From NCBI GenBank assembly GCA_964529265.1, contig CAZGVW010000018.1, forward strand, positions 1 through 38,291: a stretch of 38,291 bases of DNA. Reading direction: 5' to 3'. Position 1 is the stretch's first letter, and each line of letters opens with the position of its first letter. Of this stretch, positions 24,660-32,840 are shown in pieces. Below the pieces are notes generated by a model, which did not search any database, was not told the DNA's origin, and saw only the letters and a list, made by a program, of their open reading frames with translations. This DNA comes from CAZGVW01 sp964529265. GTDB taxonomy: Bacteria; Planctomycetota; Phycisphaerae; Phycisphaerales; UBA1924. The position numbers were made by a program, and so were the translations under genes.

Positions 24660-24902
24660 ATGAGTCGATTCTCCCGTTTCGGCCCGAGCACACCGGTCAA
24701 GGCCGTCAAGAAGAGCGCTGCAGGCGTTGAGTACGTCGATTGGAAGGACGTCGAGACCCTCCGCCGCATGATGAGCCCGAACGGCAAGATCTACGGGCGC
24801 AAGCGCCTGAGTGTGAACGCCCGCGAGCAGCGCATGATCGCCCAGGCGATCAAGCGGGCCCGCTTCATGGGCCTGCTGCCGTACACCTCGGCGACGCTGT
24901 GA
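24660..24902 (+). CDS. rpsR: Small ribosomal subunit protein S18
   Basis: An 80-residue S18: the VDWKDVETLRRMMSPNGKI and YGRKRLSVNAREQRMIAQAI blocks and the closing KRARFMGLLPYTSAT are the family signature. S18 sits on the platform of the 30S subunit paired with S6. ATG 24660 is used, with GGAGG ten bases before it; a TTG three codons upstream is too close to that site. Usually rpsR lies with rpsF and rplI; here it is alone, between a polyprenyl synthase and a permease gene. No zinc Cys motif is present, so it is the Cys-less form. Confidence 0.96.
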   Translation: MSRFSRFGPSTPVKAVKKSAAGVEYVDWKDVETLRRMMSPNGKIYGRKRLSVNAREQRMIAQAIKRARFMGLLPYTSATL

Positions 24903-24980
24903 CGTTTCGAAGGCGCGCATCGGAGGATGCGTCGGCCATGCGCGTTTTCGAGCGGCAAACAGACGCCAGGATGACATCGA

Positions 24981-25005
24981 GCGCTGCCTGCGCGGCAGGG
25001 AGCGC
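24981..25005 (+). promoter_or_regulatory. Imperfect hairpin overlapping the ribosome site of the permease gene
   Basis: GCGCTGCCTG (24981-24990) pairs with CAGGGAGCGC (24996-25005) with one mismatch. The right arm contains GGGAG, the ribosome site of the GTG at 25010, so folding would limit its translation. It may also weakly terminate rpsR transcripts. Confidence 0.4.
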
Positions 25006-25009
25006 CTGA

Positions 25010-26638
25010 GTGCTGCGCGCCCCGGTCACCATCTGGCGGATGCTGTCGTCGGACGTTGTCCGATTGCTGGTCATCACGGCGGCGGCGCTTGTGGTCGTGA
25101 TCTCGTTCGCCGCGGCCATGCAGCCGCTCGCCTCCGGGGAGATCGGCCCGGTCAGCGCCGCGAAGTTCATGCTGCTCGCGATGGTCCCGATGAGCCAGTT
25201 TGCGCTCCCCTTCGCGGCGGGCTTCGCGGCGACGCTCGTGTTCCATCGCTTCGCCTCGGAGAACGAGTCGGTCGCGGCGATGAGCGGCGGCGTGAGCCAC
25301 AAATCGCTGCTGGCCCCGGCCGCGGCGGTGGGCCTGGTTGCCTCCATCGTGCTCGCCGCGCTCACGCACTTCGCCATCCCGCGGTTCCTTCGGGAAATGG
25401 AGCGACTGGTGCGCAGCGACGCGACTTCCATCATCATCGACGCGATCAAGGGCGGCGAGGCGGTCGAAATCGAAGGCCTTCTCATCCACGCCGATGAGGC
25501 GCACGCGCTCCCGCCGGAGCCGGGCGGGGCGTCGCCGCTCCTTCTGCGCGGCGTGGTCGCGGTCGCCGCCGACGCCGATGGAGCCGCCGCGCAAGGGGTC
25601 GTCGCCGAGCAGGCCGCGGTGTGGATCAGGCCCGCCGCGGGCGGTGAAGACGCCACCGAAGTGGCCATGCGCCTGCGCGGCGCCATGGGCTGGGACGCCG
25701 AGAGAATGTTCATTGAGATGAGCGATCAGCCGCTCAGGCCCATCGTCTTCCCGCACGGGTTCAGGGATCGGATCAATTTCCAGACGTCGCTTGAACTGGA
25801 GCGAATGCGCGAGAATCCGGATGCAAGCGGCGACGTCGATCGCCGCCGCCGCCGACTTGCCGCTGCGATCTCGGAGCGCTTCGCCGTCGATGAAATCGCG
25901 GCCGCCCTCGCCGCGGAGCGCCGCCTCCGGCTCGTGCGCGGCGAGAGCGAATCCGTCTCGATTGCCGCGGCCGGTGTGGAAGCCGATGGAAACCGCTGGC
26001 GGCTCGCGCCGATGACGCCCTCATCGCCGATCGAACTCAACTGGCGTCTCGCGGACGGCGGAATGCGCCGCCAGACCGCGGCCCGGGCATGGATCTCGCT
26101 TGAAGTCGATCAGATCGCCGGTGCATCGCTCGTGCGGCTCGAGATCGAAGACGTCGCGACGCCGGAAGTCGGCGCATCACGGCGGGCGGCCCTTGAGTTT
26201 GAGGGTCTGGCCCTGGCCAACGACCCCGCGCCATCCGTCTTTGCCGAACCTTCCGGAGCGCTGCTGGTGATGGGCGATAAGGCGATCTCCGACCGCGAGA
26301 TTGAGCCCGTTTCCAGGGCCGCGGCTGACCTGCGCCGGGAGATCGTGCTGCTCGGCCGGGAGATTACGGCCAACCAGCACGAGCGTTTCGCGCTCGCCGC
26401 GTCATGCCTCATCATGACGCTTTCCGGCGCCGTGATGGCGATGCGGCTGCGCGAGGGCATGCCGCTCACGGTGTACCTGTGGAGCTTCTTCCCGGGGCTG
26501 GGCGCGGTGGTCACCATCAGCGGGGGCGAAACGCTCGCGAAGAATCATCTTGCGCTCGGGCTTGCGGTGGTGTGGGGCGGCATCACCGCGCTGGCCCTGT
26601 ACGCCTTCGGCGTGTTTCTGAGTCTTCGCCGGCACTGA
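25010..26638 (+). CDS. LptF/LptG (YjgP/YjgQ) family permease
   Basis: A 542-residue inner-membrane protein of the family whose members pull lipopolysaccharide out of the inner membrane with the LptB ATPase. The first ~130 residues hold three to four membrane segments (VVRLLVITAAALVVVISFAAAM, then AAKFMLLAMVPMSQFALPFAAG and SLLAPAAAVGLVASIVLAALTHF) and the charged FHRFASENESVAAMSGG coupling stretch. A periplasmic domain of about 300 residues follows, longer than in E. coli LptF/G (about 360 residues in total). Two to three membrane segments close the protein. The start is GTG 25010 with GGGAG upstream inside a hairpin. The partner permease and LptB are not in the window, so it cannot be assigned to LptF or LptG. 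Confidence 0.82.
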   Translation: MLRAPVTIWRMLSSDVVRLLVITAAALVVVISFAAAMQPLASGEIGPVSAAKFMLLAMVPMSQFALPFAAGFAATLVFHRFASENESVAAMSGGVSHKSLLAPAAAVGLVASIVLAALTHFAIPRFLREMERLVRSDATSIIIDAIKGGEAVEIEGLLIHADEAHALPPEPGGASPLLLRGVVAVAADADGAAAQGVVAEQAAVWIRPAAGGEDATEVAMRLRGAMGWDAERMFIEMSDQPLRPIVFPHGFRDRINFQTSLELERMRENPDASGDVDRRRRRLAAAISERFAVDEIAAALAAERRLRLVRGESESVSIAAAGVEADGNRWRLAPMTPSSPIELNWRLADGGMRRQTAARAWISLEVDQIAGASLVRLEIEDVATPEVGASRRAALEFEGLALANDPAPSVFAEPSGALLVMGDKAISDREIEPVSRAAADLRREIVLLGREITANQHERFALAASCLIMTLSGAVMAMRLREGMPLTVYLWSFFPGLGAVVTISGGETLAKNHLALGLAVVWGGITALALYAFGVFLSLRRH

Positions 26639-26649
26639 CCGGTCAGTGC
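26632..26649. terminator. Perfect 18-bp palindrome spanning two convergent stop codons
   Basis: GCACTGACCGGTCAGTGC contains the last His codon and TGA of the permease gene and, mirrored, the last His codon and TGA of folC. It has no loop or U-run, so termination is uncertain; a dyad-binding protein or cruciform is another reading. Confidence 0.45.
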
Positions 26650-28121
26650 TTCGCGGCGGCCTTCTTCTTCGACGCCAGTTCGGCCAGGTGCTTCTTGGCC
26701 TCGCCGACCAGGTAGAACGAGCCGGTGACGCAGATCAGATCGTCGCGACCCACCGCGCGGCTGGCGAGCATGAGCGCCTCGGGCAGGGAATCCGCCACCT
26801 GCGTCATCTTGCCGCTCAGTTCCGTGAACCGGCGCTGCAGTTCGCGCGGATCGATCGCCCGCGGCGTGGCGCGCGTGCGCGTGAAGATGAGTTTGTCGGC
26901 CCCGAGCGAGATCCGACGCAGCAGCTCGTCAACGTCCTTGTCCTCGCAGCAGCCGAAGACCATGACCATCGAATCGTAAGGCACGTGAGCGCCGATCGAC
27001 CGAACGAGCGCCTGCAGGCTGGAGGCGTTGTGCGCGCCGTCGAGCAGAATCCGCGGCTCGGTCCACGCCAGCTCCATGCGCCCCGGCAGCCGCGTGTTGG
27101 CGAGGCCCTCGATCGCCGTCGTCTCCGGCAGGTCGAACCCGCGCTGACGCAGCTTGTCGAGAATCGCGAGCGCCAGGCCGCAGTTCAGCGCCTGGTGCTC
27201 GCCAGGCAGCGGCACGTTCACGTGCTCGAAGTTGCTCTTGTCGGTGCTCAGGCACACGCACGTGTGCGGGCCGAGGCTCGGCGTCGCCTCGAAGCGATAG
27301 GAGAAATCGATGTCCTTGCCCACCACCTCGAACGAAGCGCCCACCTTCTCCGCAATCTGGCTCATCGCCTCCGCGACGCCCGGCTCCTGCTGAATCGTGA
27401 GCGCGGGCACGCCCGGCTTGAAGATGCCGGCCTTCTCCTTCGCGATCTCCGGCAGCGTGGCGCCGAGCAGCTGCACGTGGTCGAGGCTGATCGACGCGAC
27501 CGCCGCGACATCCGGCTTCACGACGTTCGTGGCGTCCAGCCGACCGCCAAGCCCGACTTCCAGCACGGCGACGTCCACCGCCTGGTCGGCGAACCAGCAC
27601 AGCGCCACCGCCGTGATCATTTCGAAGAACGTCGACTTGCCATGCCGCGCCGAGACGGCCTCGTCCGCCGCGGCGCACCGCCCCATGATGTTCGTGAACG
27701 CCGCGAACGGGATCATGTGCCCGTTGATCTGCACCCGCTCCCGCACATCCACGAGGTGGGGGCTCGTATAGAGGCCCACCGCGTAGCCGCACGCCTCAAG
27801 GGCAGCCGCCGTCATCGCGCACACCGACCCCTTGCCCTTCGTCCCTGCGACGTGGACGAAGCGCACCGAGTCCTGGGGGTTCCCCAGGGCCGCCATCAGC
27901 GCCTTCATCCGGTCGAGTTTGAAGACGTCCGGCTGGAGCCTGACCGCCCGGCTCCGCTCGAAATCCACCCGGTCGTGCAGGCAGCGGAGGGCCGCCTGGT
28001 AGTTGGGGAAGGACTTGCGGCGGAGTTTAGGCTTCTGGACGGGCTTCCTGACCGTCGTCGTCTTCTTGCGTGCCGACCGGGAGGTGCGGCGGGGACGGGC
28101 CGCGGCCGTGCTCTTGCTCAT
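26643..28121 (-). CDS. folC: Folylpolyglutamate synthase / dihydrofolate synthase
   Basis: Adds glutamate to dihydropteroate and to folates, an ATP-dependent ligase of the Mur family. The core begins near residue 40 (NYQAALRCLHDRVDFERSR). Marks: P-loop VAGTKGKGSV at 91-100, YTSPHLVDVRERVQING, FFEMITAVALCWFA, AVLEVGLGGRLDATNVV, SLDHVQLLGATLPEIAKEKAGIF, GEHQALN, LPGRMELA, and LLDGAHNASSLQ. The 492 residues exceed the usual 420-440 because of a ~36-residue Lys/Arg/Ser/Thr-rich N-terminus and a Lys/Ala C-terminus (ELASKKKAAAKH). The ATG at 28121 has no ribosome site and lies nine bases from a -10 box, so translation of a leaderless mRNA is likely. Confidence 0.95.
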   Translation of the reverse strand: MSKSTAAARPRRTSRSARKKTTTVRKPVQKPKLRRKSFPNYQAALRCLHDRVDFERSRAVRLQPDVFKLDRMKALMAALGNPQDSVRFVHVAGTKGKGSVCAMTAAALEACGYAVGLYTSPHLVDVRERVQINGHMIPFAAFTNIMGRCAAADEAVSARHGKSTFFEMITAVALCWFADQAVDVAVLEVGLGGRLDATNVVKPDVAAVASISLDHVQLLGATLPEIAKEKAGIFKPGVPALTIQQEPGVAEAMSQIAEKVGASFEVVGKDIDFSYRFEATPSLGPHTCVCLSTDKSNFEHVNVPLPGEHQALNCGLALAILDKLRQRGFDLPETTAIEGLANTRLPGRMELAWTEPRILLDGAHNASSLQALVRSIGAHVPYDSMVMVFGCCEDKDVDELLRRISLGADKLIFTRTRATPRAIDPRELQRRFTELSGKMTQVADSLPEALMLASRAVGRDDLICVTGSFYLVGEAKKHLAELASKKKAAAKH

Positions 28122-28130
28122 AGGTCTGCG

Positions 28131-28159
28131 ATTCTATCACGATCGTGACAACTCTCCAA
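28131..28159 (-). promoter_or_regulatory. folC promoter with a palindrome in the spacer, abutting the start codon
   Basis: On the minus strand TTGGAG (28154-28159) and TAGAAT (28131-28136, 5 of 6) are 17 bp apart. The -10 ends nine bases before the folC ATG, leaving a leader of about 2-4 nt. The perfect palindrome TCACGATCGTGA (28137-28148) lies in the spacer and touches the -10 box, a classical repressor position. Confidence 0.65.
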
Positions 28160-28200
28160 ACCGCCGCCCACAAACATGGCGCAAGATATTCTCGGGCAAT

Positions 28201-28217
28201 GGCTTACAAAGTAAGCC
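28201..28217 (-). terminator. Hairpin downstream of the GT41 gene
   Basis: GGCTTAC-aaa-GTAAGCC is a perfect 7-bp stem about 80 bp beyond the glycosyltransferase stop and before the folC promoter. U-tract weak. A second small hairpin, CGGGC-gat-GCCCG, lies at 28261-28273. Confidence 0.35.
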
Positions 28218-28299
28218 CTCACTAGGAACCGCCGGTGGAGAAAAGCCGCCATCCCCTGATCGGGCGATGCCCGCCCCCGACGCCGACCCTCCAACCGCT

Positions 28300-30090
28300 T
28301 CAGCGGCCCGGAGTGCTCCTCCAGAGCCCGACCAGGGCCTCGGCGAACCGCGCGCCATAGGCCGGCGAGTCACACAGCGGGGATCCCTGCGCCCGCGCCC
28401 GAAGGCCCCGCCGCAGGCCATCGAGCCGGTCGCGGTCGGCGGCCAGGGAAGCCGCGGCGAGAACGTAATCCCCTTCCGACCGCGCCACGAGGTCTGACGC
28501 CCCGATGGCTCCGAGCAGGCTCGCCCCCACCCGCCCGGCATGCGATGCGCCTTCGAGAGACACCACAGGGACACCCATCCACAGCGCCTCGCAGGTCGTG
28601 GTCGTCCCGTTGTAGGGAAACGTATCGAGCGCGACGTCCACCTCCCGGTACTGCTCGAGGTGGCGCCCCAGTCCCGGCGCCCATCCCATGAGTGTGAGTC
28701 GTTCGCGCGGCACGCCCTGCGCCTCGAACCTCTGCGCAACCGCCACCCGGACCTCCTCTTCACCCAGCGCGCCCGCCTTCATGAGCAGCCGCGAACCCTC
28801 AACTTCGCGCAGCAGGCTCGCCCACCGGCGGATGACGGAATCCGTGACTTTCGACAGCGCATTGAATGACCCGAAGACCGGCCCCTCGCCTCGCACCGAA
28901 GGCCCCGGCGCCGGATCGGGAGCATCCGGTGGAGGCTCATAGCACAAGAAACACGGATCGAGCCGGATGAGCCGCTCCGTTGCGAGTCTGTCTGCCTCAT
29001 CCGGCGGGTCCGTCACCGAATCGACAACGCGCGCAACAACCGCCCGCACCCCCGTTGTATTCGGGTAGCCGATGCACGTCACGATCACGGGCGCGGGCTT
29101 GGCGCTCAGCGCCGCCAGCCTGTCGCCCTGCGTCAGGCCGGCGGTCTCCAGCACGATGTCGATTCTGTCCCGCCGGATCAGGTCGGAGAGTTCGCGGGGA
29201 GGCAGCCGCGATGCCTCGCGCCATCCATTCATCATGGCGCGCAGCCGCGCCGTGTGCTCATCCGAGTGGCCGCCGGTTTCATACCCGATCACTTCGAAAT
29301 CGTCGCGCGCGTGAAGCGCACGAATGACCGGCGCGAGAAAGTACGCCACCGAATGCCGGCGCAGGTCCGGCGAGACAATCCCCACCCGCAGCGCCCTGCC
29401 CGACCGGTCGGCCGCGGGGCCCACGTCCGATCCCTTCCGCGGCGTCAGCCCCGCTCGGCCGCACGCCGCTTCAAGCCTCCGGCCAAACTCCAGATGCGCC
29501 CGGAAGACCTGCTCCGGGCCGGCGCTGTCCACATAGTTCAGACGAGTCGCAAGGGCCTGAGCCAGCGCGACGTCGTCGGGCCGCCGGGAAACCGCATCCT
29601 CCAGGGTGGCCACCGCTTCATTGCCGCGGCCGATCTCGCCCAGGGCCGAACACCGCTTCAGGATCAACTGCGGATGATCCGGGTGCGACCGCAGCCCCGC
29701 CTCGCAGCGCCGCGCAGCCTCGGCCGGACGCCGCAGCGCGAGCAGGGCGTACGCAAGGTTGTTGTGCGCCTCGACCTCATCGCATCCGGCGTCAACAGCC
29801 GCGGCAAGAGCGTCAGCCGCCTCACGGAACCCTCCGGTCTCGTTCAGCGCCGTCCCCAGCCTCACGAGCAGCGGCGGATCGCCCGGAACCACCTCCAGGG
29901 CCGCCCGGTAATGATGCAGCGCATGCTCGTGCCTCCTGAGCATGCCCAGCACATCGCCAAGCGTGGCCTGAACCTCAGCGCTCCGCGGATGCCGCTCCGC
30001 CAGCCGCGAAAGGGCCACCCGAGCCCCCTCCAGCCGCCCCTCCTGCGCCTGCCGCCACGCCGCGGCAACCTTGTCCAGCACGTCTGCCAC
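28300..30090 (-). CDS. TPR-containing SPINDLY/O-GlcNAc transferase-type glycosyltransferase (GT41)
   Basis: A 596-residue protein. Residues ~1-200 are four to five tetratricopeptide repeats (EVQATLGDVLGMLRRHEHALHHY, EAHNNLAYALLALRRPAEAARR and neighbours). The rest is a GT41 domain: VGIVSPDLRRHSVAYFLAPV, FGSFNALSKVTDSVIRRWASLL, RLTLMGW and VALDTFPYNGTTTTCEALWMG, then VPVVSLEGASHAGRVGASLL, which in OGT bind the sugar nucleotide. Such enzymes O-glycosylate proteins on Ser/Thr or other acceptors, and TPRs choose the substrate. Start is GTG 30090, with no good ribosome site. It lies 36 bp after the first secreted repeat-domain gene, a neighbour that could be a substrate, but that is inference. Confidence 0.88.
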   Translation of the reverse strand: MADVLDKVAAAWRQAQEGRLEGARVALSRLAERHPRSAEVQATLGDVLGMLRRHEHALHHYRAALEVVPGDPPLLVRLGTALNETGGFREAADALAAAVDAGCDEVEAHNNLAYALLALRRPAEAARRCEAGLRSHPDHPQLILKRCSALGEIGRGNEAVATLEDAVSRRPDDVALAQALATRLNYVDSAGPEQVFRAHLEFGRRLEAACGRAGLTPRKGSDVGPAADRSGRALRVGIVSPDLRRHSVAYFLAPVIRALHARDDFEVIGYETGGHSDEHTARLRAMMNGWREASRLPPRELSDLIRRDRIDIVLETAGLTQGDRLAALSAKPAPVIVTCIGYPNTTGVRAVVARVVDSVTDPPDEADRLATERLIRLDPCFLCYEPPPDAPDPAPGPSVRGEGPVFGSFNALSKVTDSVIRRWASLLREVEGSRLLMKAGALGEEEVRVAVAQRFEAQGVPRERLTLMGWAPGLGRHLEQYREVDVALDTFPYNGTTTTCEALWMGVPVVSLEGASHAGRVGASLLGAIGASDLVARSEGDYVLAAASLAADRDRLDGLRRGLRARAQGSPLCDSPAYGARFAEALVGLWRSTPGR

Positions 30091-30126
30091 GGGGGCAATG
30101 TAAGGGTGCGAAGCGGAACCGTTTCC

Positions 30127-31434
30127 TCACCCCGGGCACCCCCCCCAAGCCCCCAGCACCAGCGCCACATCTCCCGATCCCACCACCCCGTTCCCATCCA
30201 GATCCCCCGGCCCCGGCATGCCCCACGCGCCCAGCAGCAGCGCCACGTCGCTCGCTCCCACCACTCCGTCGCCATCCAGATCAGCCGGGCACGGCGGCGC
30301 GATGACCGACGCCACCGCGATCGAGAGCATCTGGTTCGCGCTCGGTTGCCCGGCGCCCGCGGCCCCCGCCGCGGTGTAGATCACCTGCGTCTCATCCAGG
30401 TCGTTGTAATCGCCGTCATCGTTGCCGTCGAACAGCCGCACCACCTGGTCCATCCCCGAATCGCAGAACAAGAGCGATCCGTCCGCGGCATACACAAAGT
30501 CCCGCGGCGAGCCGATCGTCACGCCGTCCGCGTTCGTCCCCTCCCGCCACAGCAGCCGCACTTCGTTCGCCGCGTCGATGAACCCGCTCCCGTTCACGTC
30601 CCTGAGGCCGACCAGGTACACCGTGCTCGAGAGATCCGTCACCGCGGCCACGATCTCGTCCGTCGCCTCGTTGTGCTCGAGTTTGAAAGAGGGCCCGAAG
30701 AAGACGCCCGTCAGCGAGAAAAGGTCGTCCGACCGGATCCACTGCACCTTCGTCGTCCCCGCGGGGTTGATGCGGTCGATGTGCTCGATCTGGTTGGGGT
30801 CCGTGATGTCGAATACGTAGCACGCGCCCGCGTTGTCGAACTCCCCGTCAAAGGTCGTCGTCGCCGAGACGCCGATCGGCGAAAGCGTGAAGAACCGCGT
30901 CACCTCGTCCGGATCGTTCACATCGTTGTCGCCGTTCATGTCGTCGAGGATGTACACCGATTCGGGCCGCGTCGTGTCCAGCGTGTTGTTGTCAACCACC
31001 GCGAGCCTTCCGCCCGGCGCGGGCGAGAGGCACACCGGGTTCGTGATTGTCATCTTCTCCGGGTTCATCCCGTTCCAGTAGATCGACGATTCCCCGAGCC
31101 CCGAGTCGAAGGCGTCGCCGTCTCCGTTCAGGTCGCGCAGCCGCACCACGTTGTCCGGCTCGAAGTTGTCCGTCGCCAGCAGTTCATTCGGGCCGACCGC
31201 GAAGAGCCCCTGGCTGTTCCCCGTCCCCGTCCCCGGCTGGAACTGGTTGAAGAAGAACGTGACCTCGCCCGCATCGGTGGTGTCGCCGTCCTCGTTCGCG
31301 TCCTCGATCCGCACGATCGCGTGCGAATCCTGGTCGAACACATAGACCACCAGCCGGTGCGGCTCACCCGCGGAAGCCGCGGCCCCGGTGAGCGCAACGA
31401 GAGAAAGGGCGCTGATCGCGAACGTGGATCGCAT
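30127..31434 (-). CDS. Secreted protein with Cys-bracketed dockerin-like C-terminal repeats (A)
   Basis: 435 residues. Signal peptide MRSTFAISALSLVALTGAAASAGEP; the ATG at 31434 has GGAGGAG six bases upstream. The body has repeated blocks of the form DxNGDGDxxDxxE (for example EDANEDGDTTDAGEV, RDLNGDGDAFDSGLG, DDMNGDNDVNDPDEV, FDGNDDGDYNDLDET), probably calcium-binding loops in a beta-propeller-like fold. The last ~55 residues are two dockerin-type repeats, DLDGDGVVGASDVALLLGAWG and DLDGNGVVGSGDVALVLGAWG, between CPA and CPG. Lack of other cellulosome parts argues for a sorting, anchoring or folding role. It follows the similar gene B; the glycosyltransferase gene lies 36 bp downstream. Function unknown. 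Confidence 0.85.
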   Translation of the reverse strand: MRSTFAISALSLVALTGAAASAGEPHRLVVYVFDQDSHAIVRIEDANEDGDTTDAGEVTFFFNQFQPGTGTGNSQGLFAVGPNELLATDNFEPDNVVRLRDLNGDGDAFDSGLGESSIYWNGMNPEKMTITNPVCLSPAPGGRLAVVDNNTLDTTRPESVYILDDMNGDNDVNDPDEVTRFFTLSPIGVSATTTFDGEFDNAGACYVFDITDPNQIEHIDRINPAGTTKVQWIRSDDLFSLTGVFFGPSFKLEHNEATDEIVAAVTDLSSTVYLVGLRDVNGSGFIDAANEVRLLWREGTNADGVTIGSPRDFVYAADGSLLFCDSGMDQVVRLFDGNDDGDYNDLDETQVIYTAAGAAGAGQPSANQMLSIAVASVIAPPCPADLDGDGVVGASDVALLLGAWGMPGPGDLDGNGVVGSGDVALVLGAWGGCPG

Positions 31435-31472
31435 TGGGTCTCCTCCAAAGTCTCGAATCGGTCCGGTCAAGA

Positions 31473-31500
31473 CGTGCGCCCCGCCGTCGCAAGGCGCACG
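31473..31500 (-). terminator. Hairpin between the two secreted-protein genes
   Basis: CGTGCGCC (31473-31480) pairs perfectly with GGCGCACG (31493-31500) over a 12-nt loop. It lies about 40 bp beyond the stop of gene B and 40 bp before the start of gene A. It may end B transcripts or set different A and B levels. The following TCTTG is mildly U-rich on the minus strand. Confidence 0.45.
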
Positions 31501-31538
31501 CGTTCAGTTCATCCTGAAACCTGAAGCGGGGATCGCGC

Positions 31539-32840
31539 TCACGCCGGGCACGGCCCCCACGAGCCGAGCAGCAGCGCCACGTCGCCGGAGCCCACCGTCC
31601 CGCTCCCATCGAGATCGCCCGGACCAGCCGTTCCCCACGCGCCGAGCAGCAGCGCGGCGTCCGCCGAGCCCACCGCCCCGTCCCCGTCGAGATCCGCCGG
31701 GCATGGCGGCGCGACAACCGGCTTCCACACGACCAGATTCCACGGGCTGATCCCCTGCGAATCCACGATCGTGCCGTTCTGCACCAGTTGCCCGTTCGAC
31801 TGCGCCGTGAACGACCGCGTGCCGCGCACACCATCCGTGATCGTGTCGCGATCCGTGATGAACACCAGGTCCCCGCACGTGGCCACTTCGCCCATGCTCC
31901 CCTGGGGGCCGATGTCGTAACTGAACCCCGTGTCCGTGAGCGAGCCCGATTTCTCATCGATCGCCAGCACTCGCGCCGTCGCATCCGTGCCGTGCGCCAC
32001 GATCGCAAACCTGCTGTCGCCCGTCACCGCCACCTGCTTCGGCGACTGGCCCGGCGAAACGAAGGGCGAGCCCGTGATCACCGACAGCGCGCCCGTGACC
32101 TGATCGATCTCATACGCCAGCACCGCGTGCCCGCCGCCGCTGATGCCGCCGCCCGCGTACAGCCACTTGCCGTTGGGCGATACGCCGAGCCCGAGCGGGA
32201 ATGCGCCCACAGTCGGCTCAACCTCAACCAGCGTCTGGAACCCCGTCATCGGGTTGTACTCGATCACGCTGATCTGGTTCCCCGACGAGTTGTTCGCGTA
32301 CAGAATCGGCAGCGTCGGGTGCTTCGCGTACGACGTCGAGAACGAACCCGTCGCCTGGAAATCGATGAACGTGATGGTCCCCGGCCCCGGATCCCACCTG
32401 TACGTGTTCGTGAAGCACGGATTGCTGCTCGTCTGCGTGCTCGCCAGCAGCGTGTCGGTGAGCCACTCCACGTCAATCGGGCTGTCGAACACCGACAGCA
32501 CCGCGTAGATCTCCAGCATCGCGTCCGAATCGATCTGAATGATCGTCAACTGCTCCGACTGGGTCGCGGACGTGCCATGCCCGATCGCCAGAAACTCGCC
32601 GCTCGGCGAGATCGTGATCGACTGGCAGTTGGTGCCCGGATGGAAGGTCTTTCCCGCCGGCCGCGTGCCGGTGATCACGCGGTCGTTGAACACCAGCGAG
32701 CCATCCTTCCCCACCTTGTACGACGTCACCGAACCTTCGAGATTCCCGTTGTTGCACACGAACACCGCGGGGCTCGCCGATTGTCCGAACGCCGAAGCGC
32801 CCGCAATCAGAGCCGCGGCCGCAGAAAGCATCCTTCTCAT
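31539..32840 (-). CDS. Secreted beta-propeller protein with Cys-bracketed dockerin-like repeats (B)
   Basis: 433 residues. Signal peptide MRRMLSAAAALIAGASAFGQ. The body has the repeating blades of lactonase-type (YncE/YkgB-like) beta-propellers: FVCNNGNLEGSVTSYKVGKDG, ITISPSGEFLAIGHGTSATQS, LGVSPNGKWLYAGGG, VAVTGDSRFAIVAHGTDATARV and others. The C-terminus holds CPADLDGDGAVGSADAALLLG and DLDGSGTVGSGDVALLLGSWG before CPA, the same cassette as in gene A. The ATG at 32840 was chosen for the signal peptide; ribosome sites are GGAG very close and AAAGGGA further off. A binding or enzymatic role outside the cytoplasm is likely; no catalytic site recognised. Confidence 0.85.
   Translation of the reverse strand: MRRMLSAAAALIAGASAFGQSASPAVFVCNNGNLEGSVTSYKVGKDGSLVFNDRVITGTRPAGKTFHPGTNCQSITISPSGEFLAIGHGTSATQSEQLTIIQIDSDAMLEIYAVLSVFDSPIDVEWLTDTLLASTQTSSNPCFTNTYRWDPGPGTITFIDFQATGSFSTSYAKHPTLPILYANNSSGNQISVIEYNPMTGFQTLVEVEPTVGAFPLGLGVSPNGKWLYAGGGISGGGHAVLAYEIDQVTGALSVITGSPFVSPGQSPKQVAVTGDSRFAIVAHGTDATARVLAIDEKSGSLTDTGFSYDIGPQGSMGEVATCGDLVFITDRDTITDGVRGTRSFTAQSNGQLVQNGTIVDSQGISPWNLVVWKPVVAPPCPADLDGDGAVGSADAALLLGAWGTAGPGDLDGSGTVGSGDVALLLGSWGPCPA

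Noticed and set aside
29254..31524. Arg/His/Pro-rich open frame opposite the glycosyltransferase and secreted gene A
   Set aside because: Spans two genes on the other strand, composition typical of a high-GC antisense frame.
30127..32840. Cellulosome (dockerin) system
   Set aside because: The repeats look like dockerins, but no cohesin, scaffoldin or glycoside hydrolase is present; such repeats are common in secreted proteins of these bacteria.
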